From contig NC_092356.1 of NCBI RefSeq assembly GCF_963676685.1, positions 21,625,750-21,689,749 on the forward strand: a stretch of DNA of 64,000 nt. The letters run 5' to 3'. Numbering within the stretch: position 1 is the first letter of the stretch; every line of letters starts with the position of its first letter. The translations under genes and the position numbers were made by a program. This DNA is from Mytilus edulis. Taxonomy: Eukaryota; Mollusca; Bivalvia; Mytilida; Mytilidae. This document shows positions 25,167-36,576 of the stretch, piece after piece. Below the pieces are notes generated by a model. It ran no database searches, was not told where the DNA came from, and saw nothing but the letters and a program-made list of their open reading frames with translations.

Positions 25167-27309
25167 ATGCCTTATATACGTATAGGGGAAGAGGTTTTGA
25201 CAACTTCAAATTTAAACACATAACAAAAAAAAAACCAAAAAAAAACTATTGCTTAGGATGATCAAGTTTCATTGCCGACCGTAAGACCTTCAAATCAGTG
25301 AAACCATCTTTATGATTAGAAAACAAAGCATACGGCAACAGAACTATACTCAAGATAAAGACTTTACAGGATTATAGCTACTTAAGAATGGGAAGATAAT
25401 AATAAACAAATTTATATATCTCCCCGATCCTGATTGTTAAACAACAATTCTCCTCCTGAATATCATTTTATCATGAGTTGTCTTTTACAGCATTTCATTA
25501 AGGTATATAGTAAGAGAGTAACAAAAAAACTTATCTAAATTATGGTTGGGATGATTTACAAACGGGGTAAGTTAATTCTTTACATATAGATACACAAAAA
25601 TTTAAGAGATAATTTCTAAACCAAATAATACGTGTTTTAAAATTGTACAGTACATAATTAATTATGTTTCTAACTTAATGTGCTGTTAACTTTTATCCTT
25701 ATATTAATGAAACGTACCATTTTCTACAAGCCAATGTCTAACAAAACATTTCTTGTTGAGTTGCAAAAATTCCATTCCATTTCCACAGTGTCCACTATGG
25801 TCTAGGATGAAGTGATACACAGATGTGGGTCCACATATTTTGTTTGAATTTGATGTGCATTGTATAATGGCTGCATCTAAGAGATAGTTTTGTACTTCCT
25901 CTTTGCAATATTTACATCTGTCACGATACTCTGCAATATTTGGAGTTATCTGGAAGGCCGCCGTATACAGTTGATACCAAATTTGAGTGTTACTTGTCTA
26001 GAAGAAAAGAATAAAAATTATAGTTGCAATACTGGTTTTGGCCATTGTTGAAGTCCGTACTGCGACATAAAGACCCGCTTTATTTGAACTCTGTCCGACA
26101 ATTTTATCAATGGCATTTATGCAACATTTCTTCATTTTATTACAGTAGTTGTTTAATCATTGAATTCAAACTGTATGGTTAAATGTGTTTTAAGACATTT
26201 TATAAGCAATAAGTAAATGTTTAAAAGTAATACTAATACCAGCTGTGTGTCTTTGGTTATAAAATGCCTGTAATTCGAGTATACATACATCTTGTTACAA
26301 TATGTAAAAATAATACGCAATGTAATTGGGATGTATTTTGAGGTAAATTTTTTATTCAAATAGGATGCCCGTGCCATAATCTACTGCAATAGAAACGTTA
26401 TTAGTTATCTGTTTGTAAATAAACGTACCACACTTACATGTTCATATATGATAATGCCAAAAGTATAAAAGAAGCAAAACTATAAATCAAAATTGAGAAT
26501 ATTAGGAACAAAAACATAGACAAAAAGTTTTTACCCGTTATGGTCAACTTTGCTTTCAATAACTGAATAAGAATTGTGTGTGTCAATTTAAAACTGATTT
26601 AAATCAGAATCTTTATATCTAGTAGTCAATAGATTACGAATTCTATTGGAATAAAACCACTAATTAATGGTCCCCTTGCTTTTTATGTTGAATTTCTTGA
26701 TTTCAAGCTTTCATAGCTCTTTCAAATGAAGTCACACTCATTCCATGTCAAAACAATACCTTCTGGTTTCCTATGCTAGAAAAATCATCATACCTTTAAA
26801 TGCATATAAGGTCGCACTGGTTCTCCGAGGTTCGGAAGTACTAAAACAGGTACTGCAGATCTGAGAATCAGGCAATAAATGCCATCAAGTTTCAATTTCA
26901 TACAACTGTTTTATTATTTAATGTAATCATTCAACAAAGGTTTTACAATGATCCACACTCATTCACCTTTCATTTGATACCAAAATTGCCAAATTATTTC
27001 ACAAATTAAAATTAAAAAGTAACAGCTATGCATAGAAACTATTTTGTTTTAAATATGTACTACTTTCTTGTATGTTCTCTCAGACCGGACCCGACTAAGT
27101 GGTTCTATACCTATTGGGAGGATCGTAGATTTTATTACATAATTACTAAATAAGACCTAATAAATATTTTTTTTGAACATTAATTACACTTAGATAACCG
27201 AAATTGTCTGAATCAAAAGAAAAGTAGGACCAGTTTCCTATTTGATGACTTTTTATTAAAAAAAAAAAAAAAATCCAATTTGTAAAAATATCTTATGGTC
27301 TCAACATGG

Positions 27310-27620
27310 GATTTTGGGTACAGGTGTGCAGCTGGGATTTTAAAAACACCCCCCATTCATATATCGAATAATTGTGAAATCCCTACCTATACATATATTT
27401 CACAGCGAAATCATAACCCATTCATATATTTATCGTTGCACAACAAACTGAAATTTATGACTCATTGATATATCACAATCGGTCAATTACTACCTATTGA
27501 TATATTTCCTCGGTAAAATTGCACCCCATTGATATATTTGACGGATCAAAAAAGGGCCATTCCAGCGGCACATATGTATATACTTTATATAGGAAGAGAC
27601 CCCCCCCCCGTGGGTATACG
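27310..27620. repeat. Degenerate repeat with CATTGATATATTT units
   Basis: Several spaced copies of CCATTCATATATTT or CCATTGATATATTT, ending at a run of C near 27,600. It lies just outside the right edge of segment copy 1 and is absent at the matching position of copy 2. Confidence 0.5.
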
Positions 27621-28740
27621 TACCAGAAAAGGTCAAGAAGTGTAACGAATTTTATTTGTTTAATTGTTTTGAAAGTAAATCTTGCAATTTTCAAAATATT
27701 TTTTTTTTTATCAGATTATTTTGTTTTGAATTTCTTTTATTTAAACAATCCGAAATAAGAGCTTGAAATTTCTGGCAGCTTCTATGCGTATAATACTGCA
27801 TTACACATAATATCATCATGGTATATATAAATTGATTAATTCATAACTCGTGGAATTTTTATCGATAATATTTTTTAGCAATTATAAAGTGTGAAATTAC
27901 TGCTCACAATACATTATTAAAGAGATCGATTCCCATTGGAAATAAAAATGTTTATTTTCATTGATCATTCCGTCCGTGTAGTGACCATGGTAACCATTAC
28001 GGAATAAGTAGTAGGATTCCAACTAGACCCTAGTAGGAATGAAGTAGGAATCTACCTATAATCAGATTCCGTATAGAAAGTAGTCGGATATGGAAAATGA
28101 ACAAAATTCTGATTGGATTTTTTTATTATATTCCTACTACCAAACATGCCAAAATCCTACTACCTAGGTGGAATTTGAAAGGTCTGTATGGATTTTTTTT
28201 TCTGTTTTGTAAATCTGATTTTAAACTATTTATTTTCCTACTACATGTACAACATTCCTACCAGAAAATCTTTTCTATCTGTATTTTTTTTAGCTATCTT
28301 GAACTGGATTCTGATTAGGACAATTTAGGTAATATCTATGTCCGATGTTTATAACTGTACAGCGTTTGTGTAAGCTCTTCCATGAGCCTCCCTATTTTGT
28401 TTGTAAAAAAGCAAAAGACTGGCAATGTGATTTTTCTGAGGGAGGAGTTTGAACAGCCAGCATGAACGGCTGTCGTATTTAGGTCAAATATGTCAATTTC
28501 CATTTGCAACACATTAAAGGCATAATAATTGAATTAGTAACAACCTGTGCATCATTTAAGAGTTTGGAAGCGTTTTATGTTAATGAAATATATTAAAGGC
28601 ATGCCAATTTGATAAAATTCGTTATTCTGCAGTAGTCAATATACGCATGTGCAAACAATTTTTTTGGGATTTAGAGCATGGGTTTATACACAAAGCGAAA
28701 AAAAAGCATTTATGATAACGTTTTCCATGACATTTTTCAG
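27621..28740. other. Expected site of ependymin-related gene 2 exon 1; no exon found
   Basis: I searched for a signal peptide plus a short cysteine-containing exon ending in phase 0 before a GT donor and found none. The region holds imperfect repeats of CCTACTAC type near 28,000-28,330. Confidence 0.4.
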
Positions 28741-28851
28741 GCATTATTCCAACTGGCATTTGACGTAAAAGGAAAAAGAAAGTCCATGCTAGGAGAGGGA
28801 CGAACTAACGGAATACCATTTAAGACTCATGAAATAGACGATTATGCAGCG
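28741..28851 (+). CDS. Ependymin-related gene 2, exon 2
   Basis: 37 codons starting ALFQLAFDVKGKRKS; acceptor TTTTTCAG|GCA, donor GCG|GTTAGT, phase 0 at both ends. Position and phase match exon 2 of gene 1 (AFYDKW). Confidence 0.8.
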
Positions 28852-31687
28852 GTTAGTATCAAATAGAAGCTATCTAAATAATTTGGTCAAGTTATCATAT
28901 TTAAAACCAGGGTTGCAGCTTTTGTTTTACATAAATAAGGCCGTTAGTTTTCTCGTTTGAATTGTTTTACAATTTGCCTTATCGGGGCCTTTTATAGCTG
29001 ACTATGCGTATGGGCTTTGCTCATTGTTGAAGGACGTACGGTGACCTATAGTTGTTTTAATGTTTGTGTCATTTTGGTCTTTTGTGGATAGTTGTCTCAT
29101 TGGCAATCATACCGCATCTTCTTTTTTTTATATTAGCTATAGTCATGAATCTACGTAGCCCTATGTAGCCGCTACGATATTGCACGCAACCTTGGTAAAT
29201 TCAGTTTGTGGATTGTATATAGTGCAGTATCTTCGAGGATTGGTGTTAACTCTTTTTCGTTCATAATAAATCATGTTACAGCACTGAGGATAATTGTACA
29301 ATTCTAAATACGCAACACATTAAATGTAGTCTTGACAAAATATGATGATTTTATTTCATTTTACATTTTCCAGGGTAAGAAGTACACGGTGACCAATGGT
29401 AAATGCGTTGTTTCAGTCTTAAAAGTAGAAATGGTATCATGCATTCCATGTAAGTGCAAAATTTGAGGACAGCATTTATGAAAACATTATACTTGTATCC
29501 ATTATTTGGTAGCACAATAACACAGCAAAATGAAAACTAAAAACAGATCATGATAAATAAAAGAAAAGCGAACGATACCAACAGGATATCCAAACTCAAA
29601 CTGACAATGCCATGGCTAACAAAGAAAAAGACAAACAGACAAACAATAAGACACAAAACACAAAATAGAAAAACTAAAGACTGAGCAAAATATTTTCACA
29701 TTTCTATATCATTTAAGGAGGTAGACCTAGGTTAAGGGAAATACATTTGTAACTCTAAAAATCATCAGTACGTTTGTGTCAGCCATTTTCATAAATATGT
29801 TCTAAGCTTCTTGGATACATAGATTATTTCCAATCTGTTTCAGGTAAATGCTTAAAATTCATTGACGAAACTTGACTTTTACAAACGCATAACTGATTTA
29901 AAGAGTTATCTCCCTGAAACAAGGTCTAACTCCTTTAATACATAAATGAGCACAATACTCCATTAATTATATGTGTCCTAGGCGCTTTTCTGGATTTACA
30001 TGCATCAGAAATATGCTCAAAGCCGAATATTAAAAACCAAAGAATGTATTAAAACAAAAAACATGAAAAGCTATAAGACCGAAATTCAACTATCGATTTG
30101 AGCCAAGGCTCCATGTTGAAGACAGTACATTGACCTATAATTGTAAACTGTTAATACATTGAAGGGAGACTTTTCTCATTAGCACTCATAATACTTAATC
30201 ATCATTTAAAAAACTAATACCGAATTCATATATTCATGTGTTTTACAGCCGATTACGATGACTGTGTAGATAAAGGTACTTATCTTTGGTGAGCTTGCTT
30301 GCTAGCTGAAACGTGAAATCATTATTAGATTAGGTAAACTACCCTCATCTAAGAGTAGACATGTCCGACTCATAACTTATCTATCTGTCTGTAGGACTAG
30401 GCTACTTCGAAAGGAGGGTAGTATACCTTACCTAACAATGACTTCACGGATCAGCTAGCAAGCAAGCTCATCAAAGATATTAGATGTAACAACACGCTCA
30501 ATGCAATCGGCTGTAAATTTGTATTTATTTTTTCACAGCTGATGCTAAGCTGCTGATGTCAACCTTCGTGGGATACGGTGACAAGAAAATTGATATAGAC
30601 ATGTACTCATTCTCATTTAACGGAGCTAATATTACCATGTCTGTGACTAAAGATAGCTGTGTACCTGTATCCCAACATGTTATATTACCTGGTGCTTTTA
30701 TTGACATTGGTTACATGGGAATGACCAGTGGAATCCGAAATACAACCGTATTTAATATTCCTAAGCCTTGTCAGCAGGTTGGAACTTTTGAGCATCAACA
30801 AAATGTAAGTACCTTGTTTTATCAAATATAAAAGCAGGTAAATACAGTGCATGTTTAAATGTTTAGGCACCGGAAGTGCTCATGTTAAGTGTGTATGCCC
30901 AGTTATTTTTCCCTAATCAACTGTGTACACACTTTCCGTTCATCAAGGCGACTGGGATAAAGAAAATGTTAAGTTTTGTCTTTTCCCGACCGACAGTAAA
31001 ACACTTGCCAAGTTCAGGCCTCTGTTATCATGTGAGGGATGTATAAATACGCAGCCACGTTTGATCAGAATCTAATGCGCTCTTCATGTCAGTTGACTTC
31101 TTCTTTCACGAGACCTGTTAATTTGTTTTAGTCATTAACAACATGAACTATTTGCCACTGGATGTAAAGCAAACAAAAATCAATCAATAGTTATTACCCA
31201 CTTTAAATATCAACACATGCAAGTTTTAAAGGTTACTGAAATCCATTTTTCACACATGTTTTTTTTTTTTGAAAACACGAACTTTAAAGACACACATAAT
31301 TTAGCCTTTATAACTAAAACATAACTTTATTGCCTATAATTGCTTACATCCACTTCATTTGAACATTTGTTTTTAGGAAAACCATGTACTTTAAAGACAC
31401 ACATTATTTAGCCTTAACTCTACGAACATTGGTGCCTATAATTGCGTACATCCACTTCATCTCAATTTTGGTATATAGTTGTCTCATTAGAAATCATACT
31501 GTATCTGGTTTTTTTTATCTTGTAGAAAACTGCAGAAATATATTGGAATTAGTTTAACCAGTTAATTATTTAGTAACACACGATTATATTTTTATCACCA
31601 AAATAAAAATTTCAGTTTATGTGTTTTATTTTTTTGTAGGGTGATGAACACATGAAACACGGAAGACACACTCCTTTAGTCTTTTAA
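28741..31687 (+). CDS. Ependymin-related secreted protein, gene 2 (exons 2-5; first exon not found)
   Basis: Exons are 28,741-28,851, 29,374-29,449, 30,539-30,804 and 31,640-31,687, with phases 0, 1, 0 as in gene 1. A 27-nt in-frame microexon at 30,249-30,275 is possible. Marks shared with gene 1 are GKKYTVTNGKCVVSVL, the split codon followed by SDAKLLMSTFVGY, TMSVTKDSCVPVSQ, GAFIDIGYMGMTSGIRN and TVFNIPKPCQQ. The stop at 31,687 is followed by AATAAA at 31,749. It is a diverged tandem paralogue on the same strand. It needs a signal-peptide exon, which is not in the 1.4 kb upstream; the duplicated 11.3 kb segment lies immediately before that and may separate or have displaced it. It could also be a gene missing its start. 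Confidence 0.85.
28930..29135 (+). repeat. Interspersed repeat, best-preserved copy of its family
   Basis: Runs from CCGTTAGTTTTCTCGTTTGA through CGTACGGTGACCTATAGTTG to GGCAATCATACCGCATCTTC. Lies in an intron of gene 2. Other copies are at 4815, 33,560, 34,565, 38,865 and 57,595. Confidence 0.75.
29374..29449 (+). CDS. Ependymin-related gene 2, exon 3
   Basis: 25 codons plus one base (phase 1): GKKYTVTNGKCVVSVLKVEM then VSCIP. Matches exon 3 of gene 1 in position, phase and the Cys-containing centre. Confidence 0.88.
29560..29690 (-). repeat. Fragment of the GCACCTG...TTTCGTC repeat
   Basis: Reverse-complement fragment with CTGACAATGCCATGGCTAAC and AAGACAAACAGACAAACAAT. Confidence 0.55.
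29713..29938. mobile_element. MITE with TTAA flanks (GGAGGTAGACC ends)
   Basis: Left TTAA (29,713-29,716) then GGAGGTAGACCTAGGTTAAG; the right end, inverted, reads AGGAGTTAGACCTTGTTTCA next to TTAA (29,935-29,938). TTAA duplication suggests a piggyBac-like mobiliser. It lies in an intron of ependymin-related gene 2. Confidence 0.65.
30249..30275 (+). CDS. Possible 27-nt microexon of ependymin-related gene 2
   Basis: TTTTACAG precedes and GTACTT follows a 27-nt stretch that keeps the frame (phase 1 in, phase 1 out). It would add YDDCVDK plus flanking residues, including one extra cysteine and four acidic residues, just before ADAKLLM. Gene 1 shows no equivalent. It may be an optional exon or chance. 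Confidence 0.4.
30281..30479. mobile_element. Palindromic MITE next to the microexon
   Basis: The left arm TATCTTTGGTGAGCTTGCTT is inverted in the right arm ending AAGCAAGCTCATCAAAGATA. Inverted similarity continues through TAGCTGA, GATTAGGTAAACTACCCTC and its partner. TA lies at both ends, as for a Tc1/mariner-type target. It starts six bases after the possible microexon. Confidence 0.78.
30539..30804 (+). CDS. Ependymin-related gene 2, exon 4
   Basis: Two bases complete a Ser codon, then DAKLLMSTFVGYGDKKIDID and on to EHQQN before GTAAGT. Contains the conserved DSCVP cysteine and the FNIPKPC ending equivalent to FEMPQVC in gene 1. Confidence 0.9.
31282..31468 (+). repeat. Tandem repeat of about 80 bp in intron 4 of gene 2
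   Basis: Two diverged units with ACTTTAAAGACACACAT and TGCCTATAATTG...CATCCACTTCAT, about 105 bp apart. Confidence 0.6.
31640..31687 (+). CDS. Ependymin-related gene 2, exon 5
   Basis: After TTTTTTTGTAG the frame (phase 0) reads GDEHMKHGRHTPLVF and stops, a short last exon like that of gene 1. AATAAA follows at 31,749-31,754. Confidence 0.8.
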   Translation, partial: GDEHMKHGRHTPLVF

Positions 31688-32179
31688 CACAATATGAGAA
31701 CTGTCTGCGAAAGAATTAAAGTTTTGTACACACTGCCTTCAGTTACAAAATAAATTTCTTACTGAACTATTTTCAAAATAGATAAAAGAATGCTGCAATT
31801 AGATTGTAAAGTGAAGAGACGAAACATTTTTGAAAAAAAAAAATGATAGACGTAAATGAGTGGACGAACATTTCTTGAAATATATTAATTAGATGTTATC
31901 ACTATTTATGATCAAATCATTTTATACTGAGTAAAGTGTTTACATTTTATCAAATTGATATACGAATAAACTTAAAATGTGTGGTCAGTATTTCTGACTG
32001 CTGTCTGTTTAGTTGGACTTCTTAATGGCAAATTTATCTGTTTATGTTATCAACACATCTTTCATAAATTTTAATATCAAAATGTATCTATGTAATTAAA
32101 AATATCTGTCTTCCATTTAACTTTTGTTTGTTTATTTCCTTAACTGATATGATGAATTTAGCCTTTTATTTACTGCTTT

Positions 32180-33555
32180 TTAGCTCACCTGGTCCAATGG
32201 TCCAAGTAAAATTTTATCATCACTTGGCGTCCGTTGTCTTTTTTCGTCGTCGTCCGTCAACCGTTTATATTTCAAAAGTCTTCTCTTTTGAAACTACTTA
32301 GCCAAATTTAACCAAATTTAACCACAATCATCATTTGGGTATCTAGGTTTAGGTTGACCCGCCCAACTAACCAATATGGCTTACATGGCTAAAAATAGAA
32401 CAAAGGGGTAACATGTAGATTTTGGCTTATATTTCAGATACCAAAGCAGTTAGGGCAAATCTGACATGGGGTAAAATCGTTTATCAAGTCAAGATATATC
32501 TGCCATGAAATTTTCAGACAAATCGGACAACCCCTTGTTGAATTGCTGTCCTTAATTGGTAATGTTTAGGAAAATTTGCAGTGTTTGGTTATTACATGTA
32601 TCATGCATATTATTATAGATAGAGATAAACTGTAAAAGCAAAAATGTTCAGCAAAGGAAGATCTACAAATAAGTCATCATGACCAAAAAGGCCAATTGAC
32701 ACCTTTCATGCCTTTAGGAGTTATTTTCCACTATAGTTAATTTGACAAAAAATGGGAATTTTTGTAATTTTACAAAAATCTTCTCTGAAACTACGAACAA
32801 AAATTTAACCAAACTTGGTCATAATCATTATTAGGGTATTTTGTTGGAAAAATATATTAGATGACTCCGACTGCCAACCAACATGGCAAACATGGCTAAA
32901 AAATAGAACTTTGGGGTAAAAAGCAGTTTTTGGCTTATACTTCTGAAACTAACGCATGCATAGCAAATTTGACATGGGTAAAAATATTCATCAGGTTAAG
33001 ATCTATCTGTCCTAAAATTTCAGGACGAATCAGACAAGCTATTGATTGGTTGCTGCCCCTGAATTAGGTATTTTAAAGGAATTTGCAGTTTTTAGTTATC
33101 TTGAATATAAAGATTATAGATAGAGATAAAATGTAAACAACAATAATGTTCAGAAAAGTAAAACCACAGATAATCCAAACATGACCAAAGTGGTCAATTG
33201 ACCCTATTAGGAGTTCCCTTTAAGTCAAATTTAACAATTTTTCGTAAATTTTTGTTATCTTTTACAAAAATTCTTGTCATGAAACAACTGAAACAAATTT
33301 ACCCAAACTTGGCCACAATCAGCATTAGGGTATCTTGTTAAGAAATGAGTCCAGTGCTTGTTTAGAAATGTGTCCAATGACCCTGCTTGCTAACTAACAT
33401 GGTAGACATGGCTAAAAATAGAACATAGGGAAAAACAGTTTTTGATTTATATCCCTGAAACTAAAGCAAAAGTATAACGGTTGTATTAGTTCATGCACGA
33501 ATTGTGAATAACAATATCTGGTGAGCGATACAGGCTCCTTGGAACATCTAGTTAT
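32180..33555 (+). repeat. Bivalve repeat of three diverged ~490-bp monomers
   Basis: Begins TAGCTCACCTGGTCCAATGG and TCACTTGGCGTCCGT. Monomers recur with the blocks CTGAAACTAC, CATGGCTAAAAATAGAAC, TTGGCTTATA and AATTTGACATGGG near 32,290, 32,780 and 33,270. I know this as an abundant repeat in mussels. No coding potential. Confidence 0.72.
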
Positions 33556-33559
33556 AGTT

Positions 33560-35250
33560 TGTTTTCATATGTTTCATGTAGGGGCCTTTTATAGCCGACT
33601 ACTTAGTATACCCTATGGGCTTTTCTCATTGTTGAAGTTTTACGGTTGCCTATAATTGACAACTTCCACTTCATTTGAACTATGGTGTATACATGTAGTT
33701 GTCTCATTGGCAATTATACAACATTTCAGAAGACGCGTTACATCCAAAATTAAATTATATATTGATAAAATATGATACAAATATGATTCATTTTTATACA
33801 AAAGTTGAAAACACATGAAAAAGGAAAGTAGACAATAGTAAATATAGCTGTATATTTTCTAAAGTAGGGAAAATACTTAACGTCATTTATCACTTGAGCA
33901 TACTTGACAGATAAGACATTAACTCGTAATAGGCAACATACCACTGATAACAGCAAAACACTATCCAGTTATAGTGGAAGAAGGATTAACAAAACCCATG
34001 TAGACCCCTTCCATTTCATAGTACATTAAAATTTATAAAAACAAAAAGAGGCGAAAGATATAAAAGGAACATTCAAACTTATTTTAACTAAGAACGTCTG
34101 GCAAATAAGAAAAAAAAAAAACCAACAGTATACAAAACTCAACAAAGAGTACTAAAACATTTAGTCTTAGTTGCACGATTTGTTTTATTAATAGTTGTTG
34201 GCTTTGCACGAGGTGTCAGTGAATGCGAGTTCTTTCAGATCTGTACTAAGTGTCTTTTTGTTGTAGGGATGAACAAGTACCCGGCCACGTCCACTCTATA
34301 TTTTTTTTCTCTCTCGATGTATTTCTATTTGTATCCATCTGATGAGTTAAGCCTTCTATAACTGATTTGCATAGTTCGTTCTTATGTTATACTGTTACAT
34401 CATTGTCCCAGGTTAGGTGGAGCGTTGCAATCCCCCGAACATGTTTTACCCCGCCGAATTCTGTATGTATATGCCTGTCCCAAGTCAGGAGCCTGTTATT
34501 TAGAAGTTGTCCTTTTTTCTGTGTTACATATTTGTTTGTAGTTTAGTTGTTGTACATTTATCACGCTGTTACTTTTCTCGTTTGATTTGTTTTACAAATG
34601 TCATATCGGGCCTATTTGTATCCGACTATGCAGCATGGGCTTCTGTGTCATTTTGTCTCTTGTGAAGAGTTGTCTCATTTGCAATCATACCACAACTTCA
34701 GTTTCATATATAAAGATTGACGAACCCTTCCATAAATGGTTTCATGTCCTCCGGAAGGCTAAAAGATCCTGCTGCACATGTGATACCTATCATGTTACTT
34801 ATGCAAGTACAAACCCGTTGATAAGTCTAATTCGGTAGGTCGTATTAAAGAAAAGGAGGGCAAACGATCCCTGAAACGTTACGATATTTCTCAAACATAT
34901 AAATTATTAAATGCTGTTACGTACAAGTCGCTGTCGTTATAGAAAAAACCTGTCCAAGTACCAGTTACTTTACTAAATGTCGACTGATTAGTAACAATTT
35001 TCTGGTCACAAATATAATTTTATATATAAATAAAAACTGATTTAGAAGTAAAAGGGAGGGGTGAGATCTCACAAAACAAATATAAATCCGCCGCATTTTT
35101 GCGCCTCTCCCATAACAGGAATCGCTGGCCAGTGTTATTCTGATATATTTGTTTTGTTTGTTAAATTTTATTATTTTATTTCTTTTACCAATTGTGACTT
35201 GGATGGAGAGTTGTCTCATTGACACTCACACCATATCTTTTTAAATATAT
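33560..35250 (+). repeat. Cluster of short interspersed repeat fragments
   Basis: Copies of the family ending in CAATCATACCACATCTTC at about 33,560-33,730 and 34,565-34,710, with a tail near 35,205. A fragment with CCTGTCCCAAGTCAGGAGCC lies near 34,470 and a minus-strand fragment with ATGTCCTCCGGAAGGCTAAA near 34,745. No gene seen. Confidence 0.55.
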
Positions 35251-35452
35251 ATATATGTTTTAGAGTTAAGTATCACGTACAATTTCGTTGACGTAGTATA
35301 CAATTTTGTTTAGGGGCCAGCTCAGACCCACCTCCGGTTGCAGAATCTTTTCGTTGTGTTGAATACCTATTGGTGGTTTTTGGCTGTTTTCACCCTATTG
35401 GTAGAGCTGTTGTCTCATTGACACAATCCAAGTTTTCATTCTCAATTTTAAC
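35050..35452 (+). repeat. Retroelement 3' tail copy
   Basis: Diverged copy of 41,420-41,755: GGTGAGATCTCACAAA, CCGCCGCATTTTTGCGCCT, then GGGGCCAGCTC and the shared terminus CATTCTCAATTTTA. Confidence 0.65.
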
Positions 35453-36370
35453 TCATATTGTATTGTAAATCTTGCACTTTTCATAAATTTTAAAACAACT
35501 TTATTTTATTTTTATTATGATCAATGTAAATAATTTATGAACAATAAATGAAAGACATGGTATGATATAAAACTAAAAATAAATAAAGCATATATACAAA
35601 TGACGATAATGAAAGACACATCATGAAACAATTCAATGTTTACGCCACACTTTCTTGCGGATAGAATATAAATATGTACAAAAATAAATAGTTGTGAAAT
35701 GCATAGTTAAACATGCAATCGATCATACATATTTACATGTACAATTAAAACTAAAACAGAAGGTACGATTAGGTCACTTTTTATCTCTTTGCATTCGATT
35801 AATAAAAACATATTTAAAAAACAAACAATCATTTCAAATTACACCCTGTGATGTTCACAAAACTTTAGTTTCTCATATATCAATAATTTGTAATTTTCAA
35901 TTTTGTCTCACAAATTTGTGTTTATAGTGGTTCTTTATTCATTAATTTCATTTGATAAAATTCCCGAAGAAACAAACACTTTAAATTAAGAGAAGCCATA
36001 TTTTCAGACTGTTTTATAATATTTGAATATCAGCCAAGTCATTTATGTTTCAAATGTGGTATCATACACAAAAGTGTAATTCTGAGTGAAGTATCTTTAA
36101 AATAGGTCTGCTCATATATGATTTTGACAAAAAAAGTCTGCAAGAAATCCATATAATTAATTGTCGATCAGTATATCAATCGCAGTACTAAAGTGTCAAA
36201 ATTTTATCATCTTACTCATTTATCAGTATATATATTGTTCAAAACGGATTGAAGTCCTTTGCTACATGTACTTATAAATTATAAAAACCGGGACGATGAC
36301 TCTTATATCTTACACATATTCCGGTAAAATACCATAGTTCTCTTCAATCAAAACACGTTAATGTACATTA

Positions 36371-36576
36371 TCACGAACGAGTGAGATTATGTTCTTTCTG
36401 GTGTTTATAGAAGCTGTCAATAAATATTGTAATCATATGTTCATCTCCTACTGAATAACATTTTTCTTTCCTTAAACAAAGCGCGTTATATATTCTTTCC
36501 CTTACTCTCTTCTGTTCATATCCTCTGGTTATTTCTGCTATGATTTGATCTGCCTTAGAGTCTTGACTAGATTTGA
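36371..36576 (-). CDS. Receptor gene, last exon (second half of death-domain-like region)
   Basis: Acceptor ATTATTTAG, 206 nt, 67 residues and TGA. Sequence includes RGYEQKRVRERIYNALCLRK and DEHMITIFIDSFYKHQKEHN. It aligns without a length change to the 206-nt exon at 60,429-60,224 (AYDQEQYRSRLYYALIKWKN), which shows a shared family. A TTTATT (reverse of AATAAA) at 35,934-35,939 is a possible polyadenylation signal. Confidence 0.8.

Larger units (their letters stand above)
21067..26860 (-). pseudogene. Internal exons of the death-domain receptor gene, copy 1 (no first or last exon)
   Basis: On the minus strand, in order: an uncertain exon 26,860-26,794, the cysteine-rich exon 25,997-25,718, the transmembrane exon 22,139-21,980, a linker exon 21,675-21,611, and the first death-domain exon 21,159-21,067. 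Sequence, splice sites and phases are as in the complete gene at 36,371-54,704. The signal-peptide exon lies beyond the duplicated segment in the other copy and is not found after 27,296. No second death-domain exon is found between 12,420 and 16,004. As assembled this is a gene fragment without a start, a signal peptide or half of its cytoplasmic domain. If the segment is an assembly duplicate, the fragment is not real. Confidence 0.75.
16005..27296. repeat. Duplicated 11,292-bp segment, copy 1
   Basis: Matches 42,996-54,287 in direct orientation; every landmark compared keeps a constant offset of 26,991, so there is no net insertion or deletion. The only difference I noticed is the balance of TC and TA units in the microsatellite at 21,361-21,390. 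The left edge is the first base of a hAT-like terminal repeat. The segment carries the dead hAT, five internal exons of the minus-strand receptor gene and several interspersed repeats. Confidence 0.95.
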
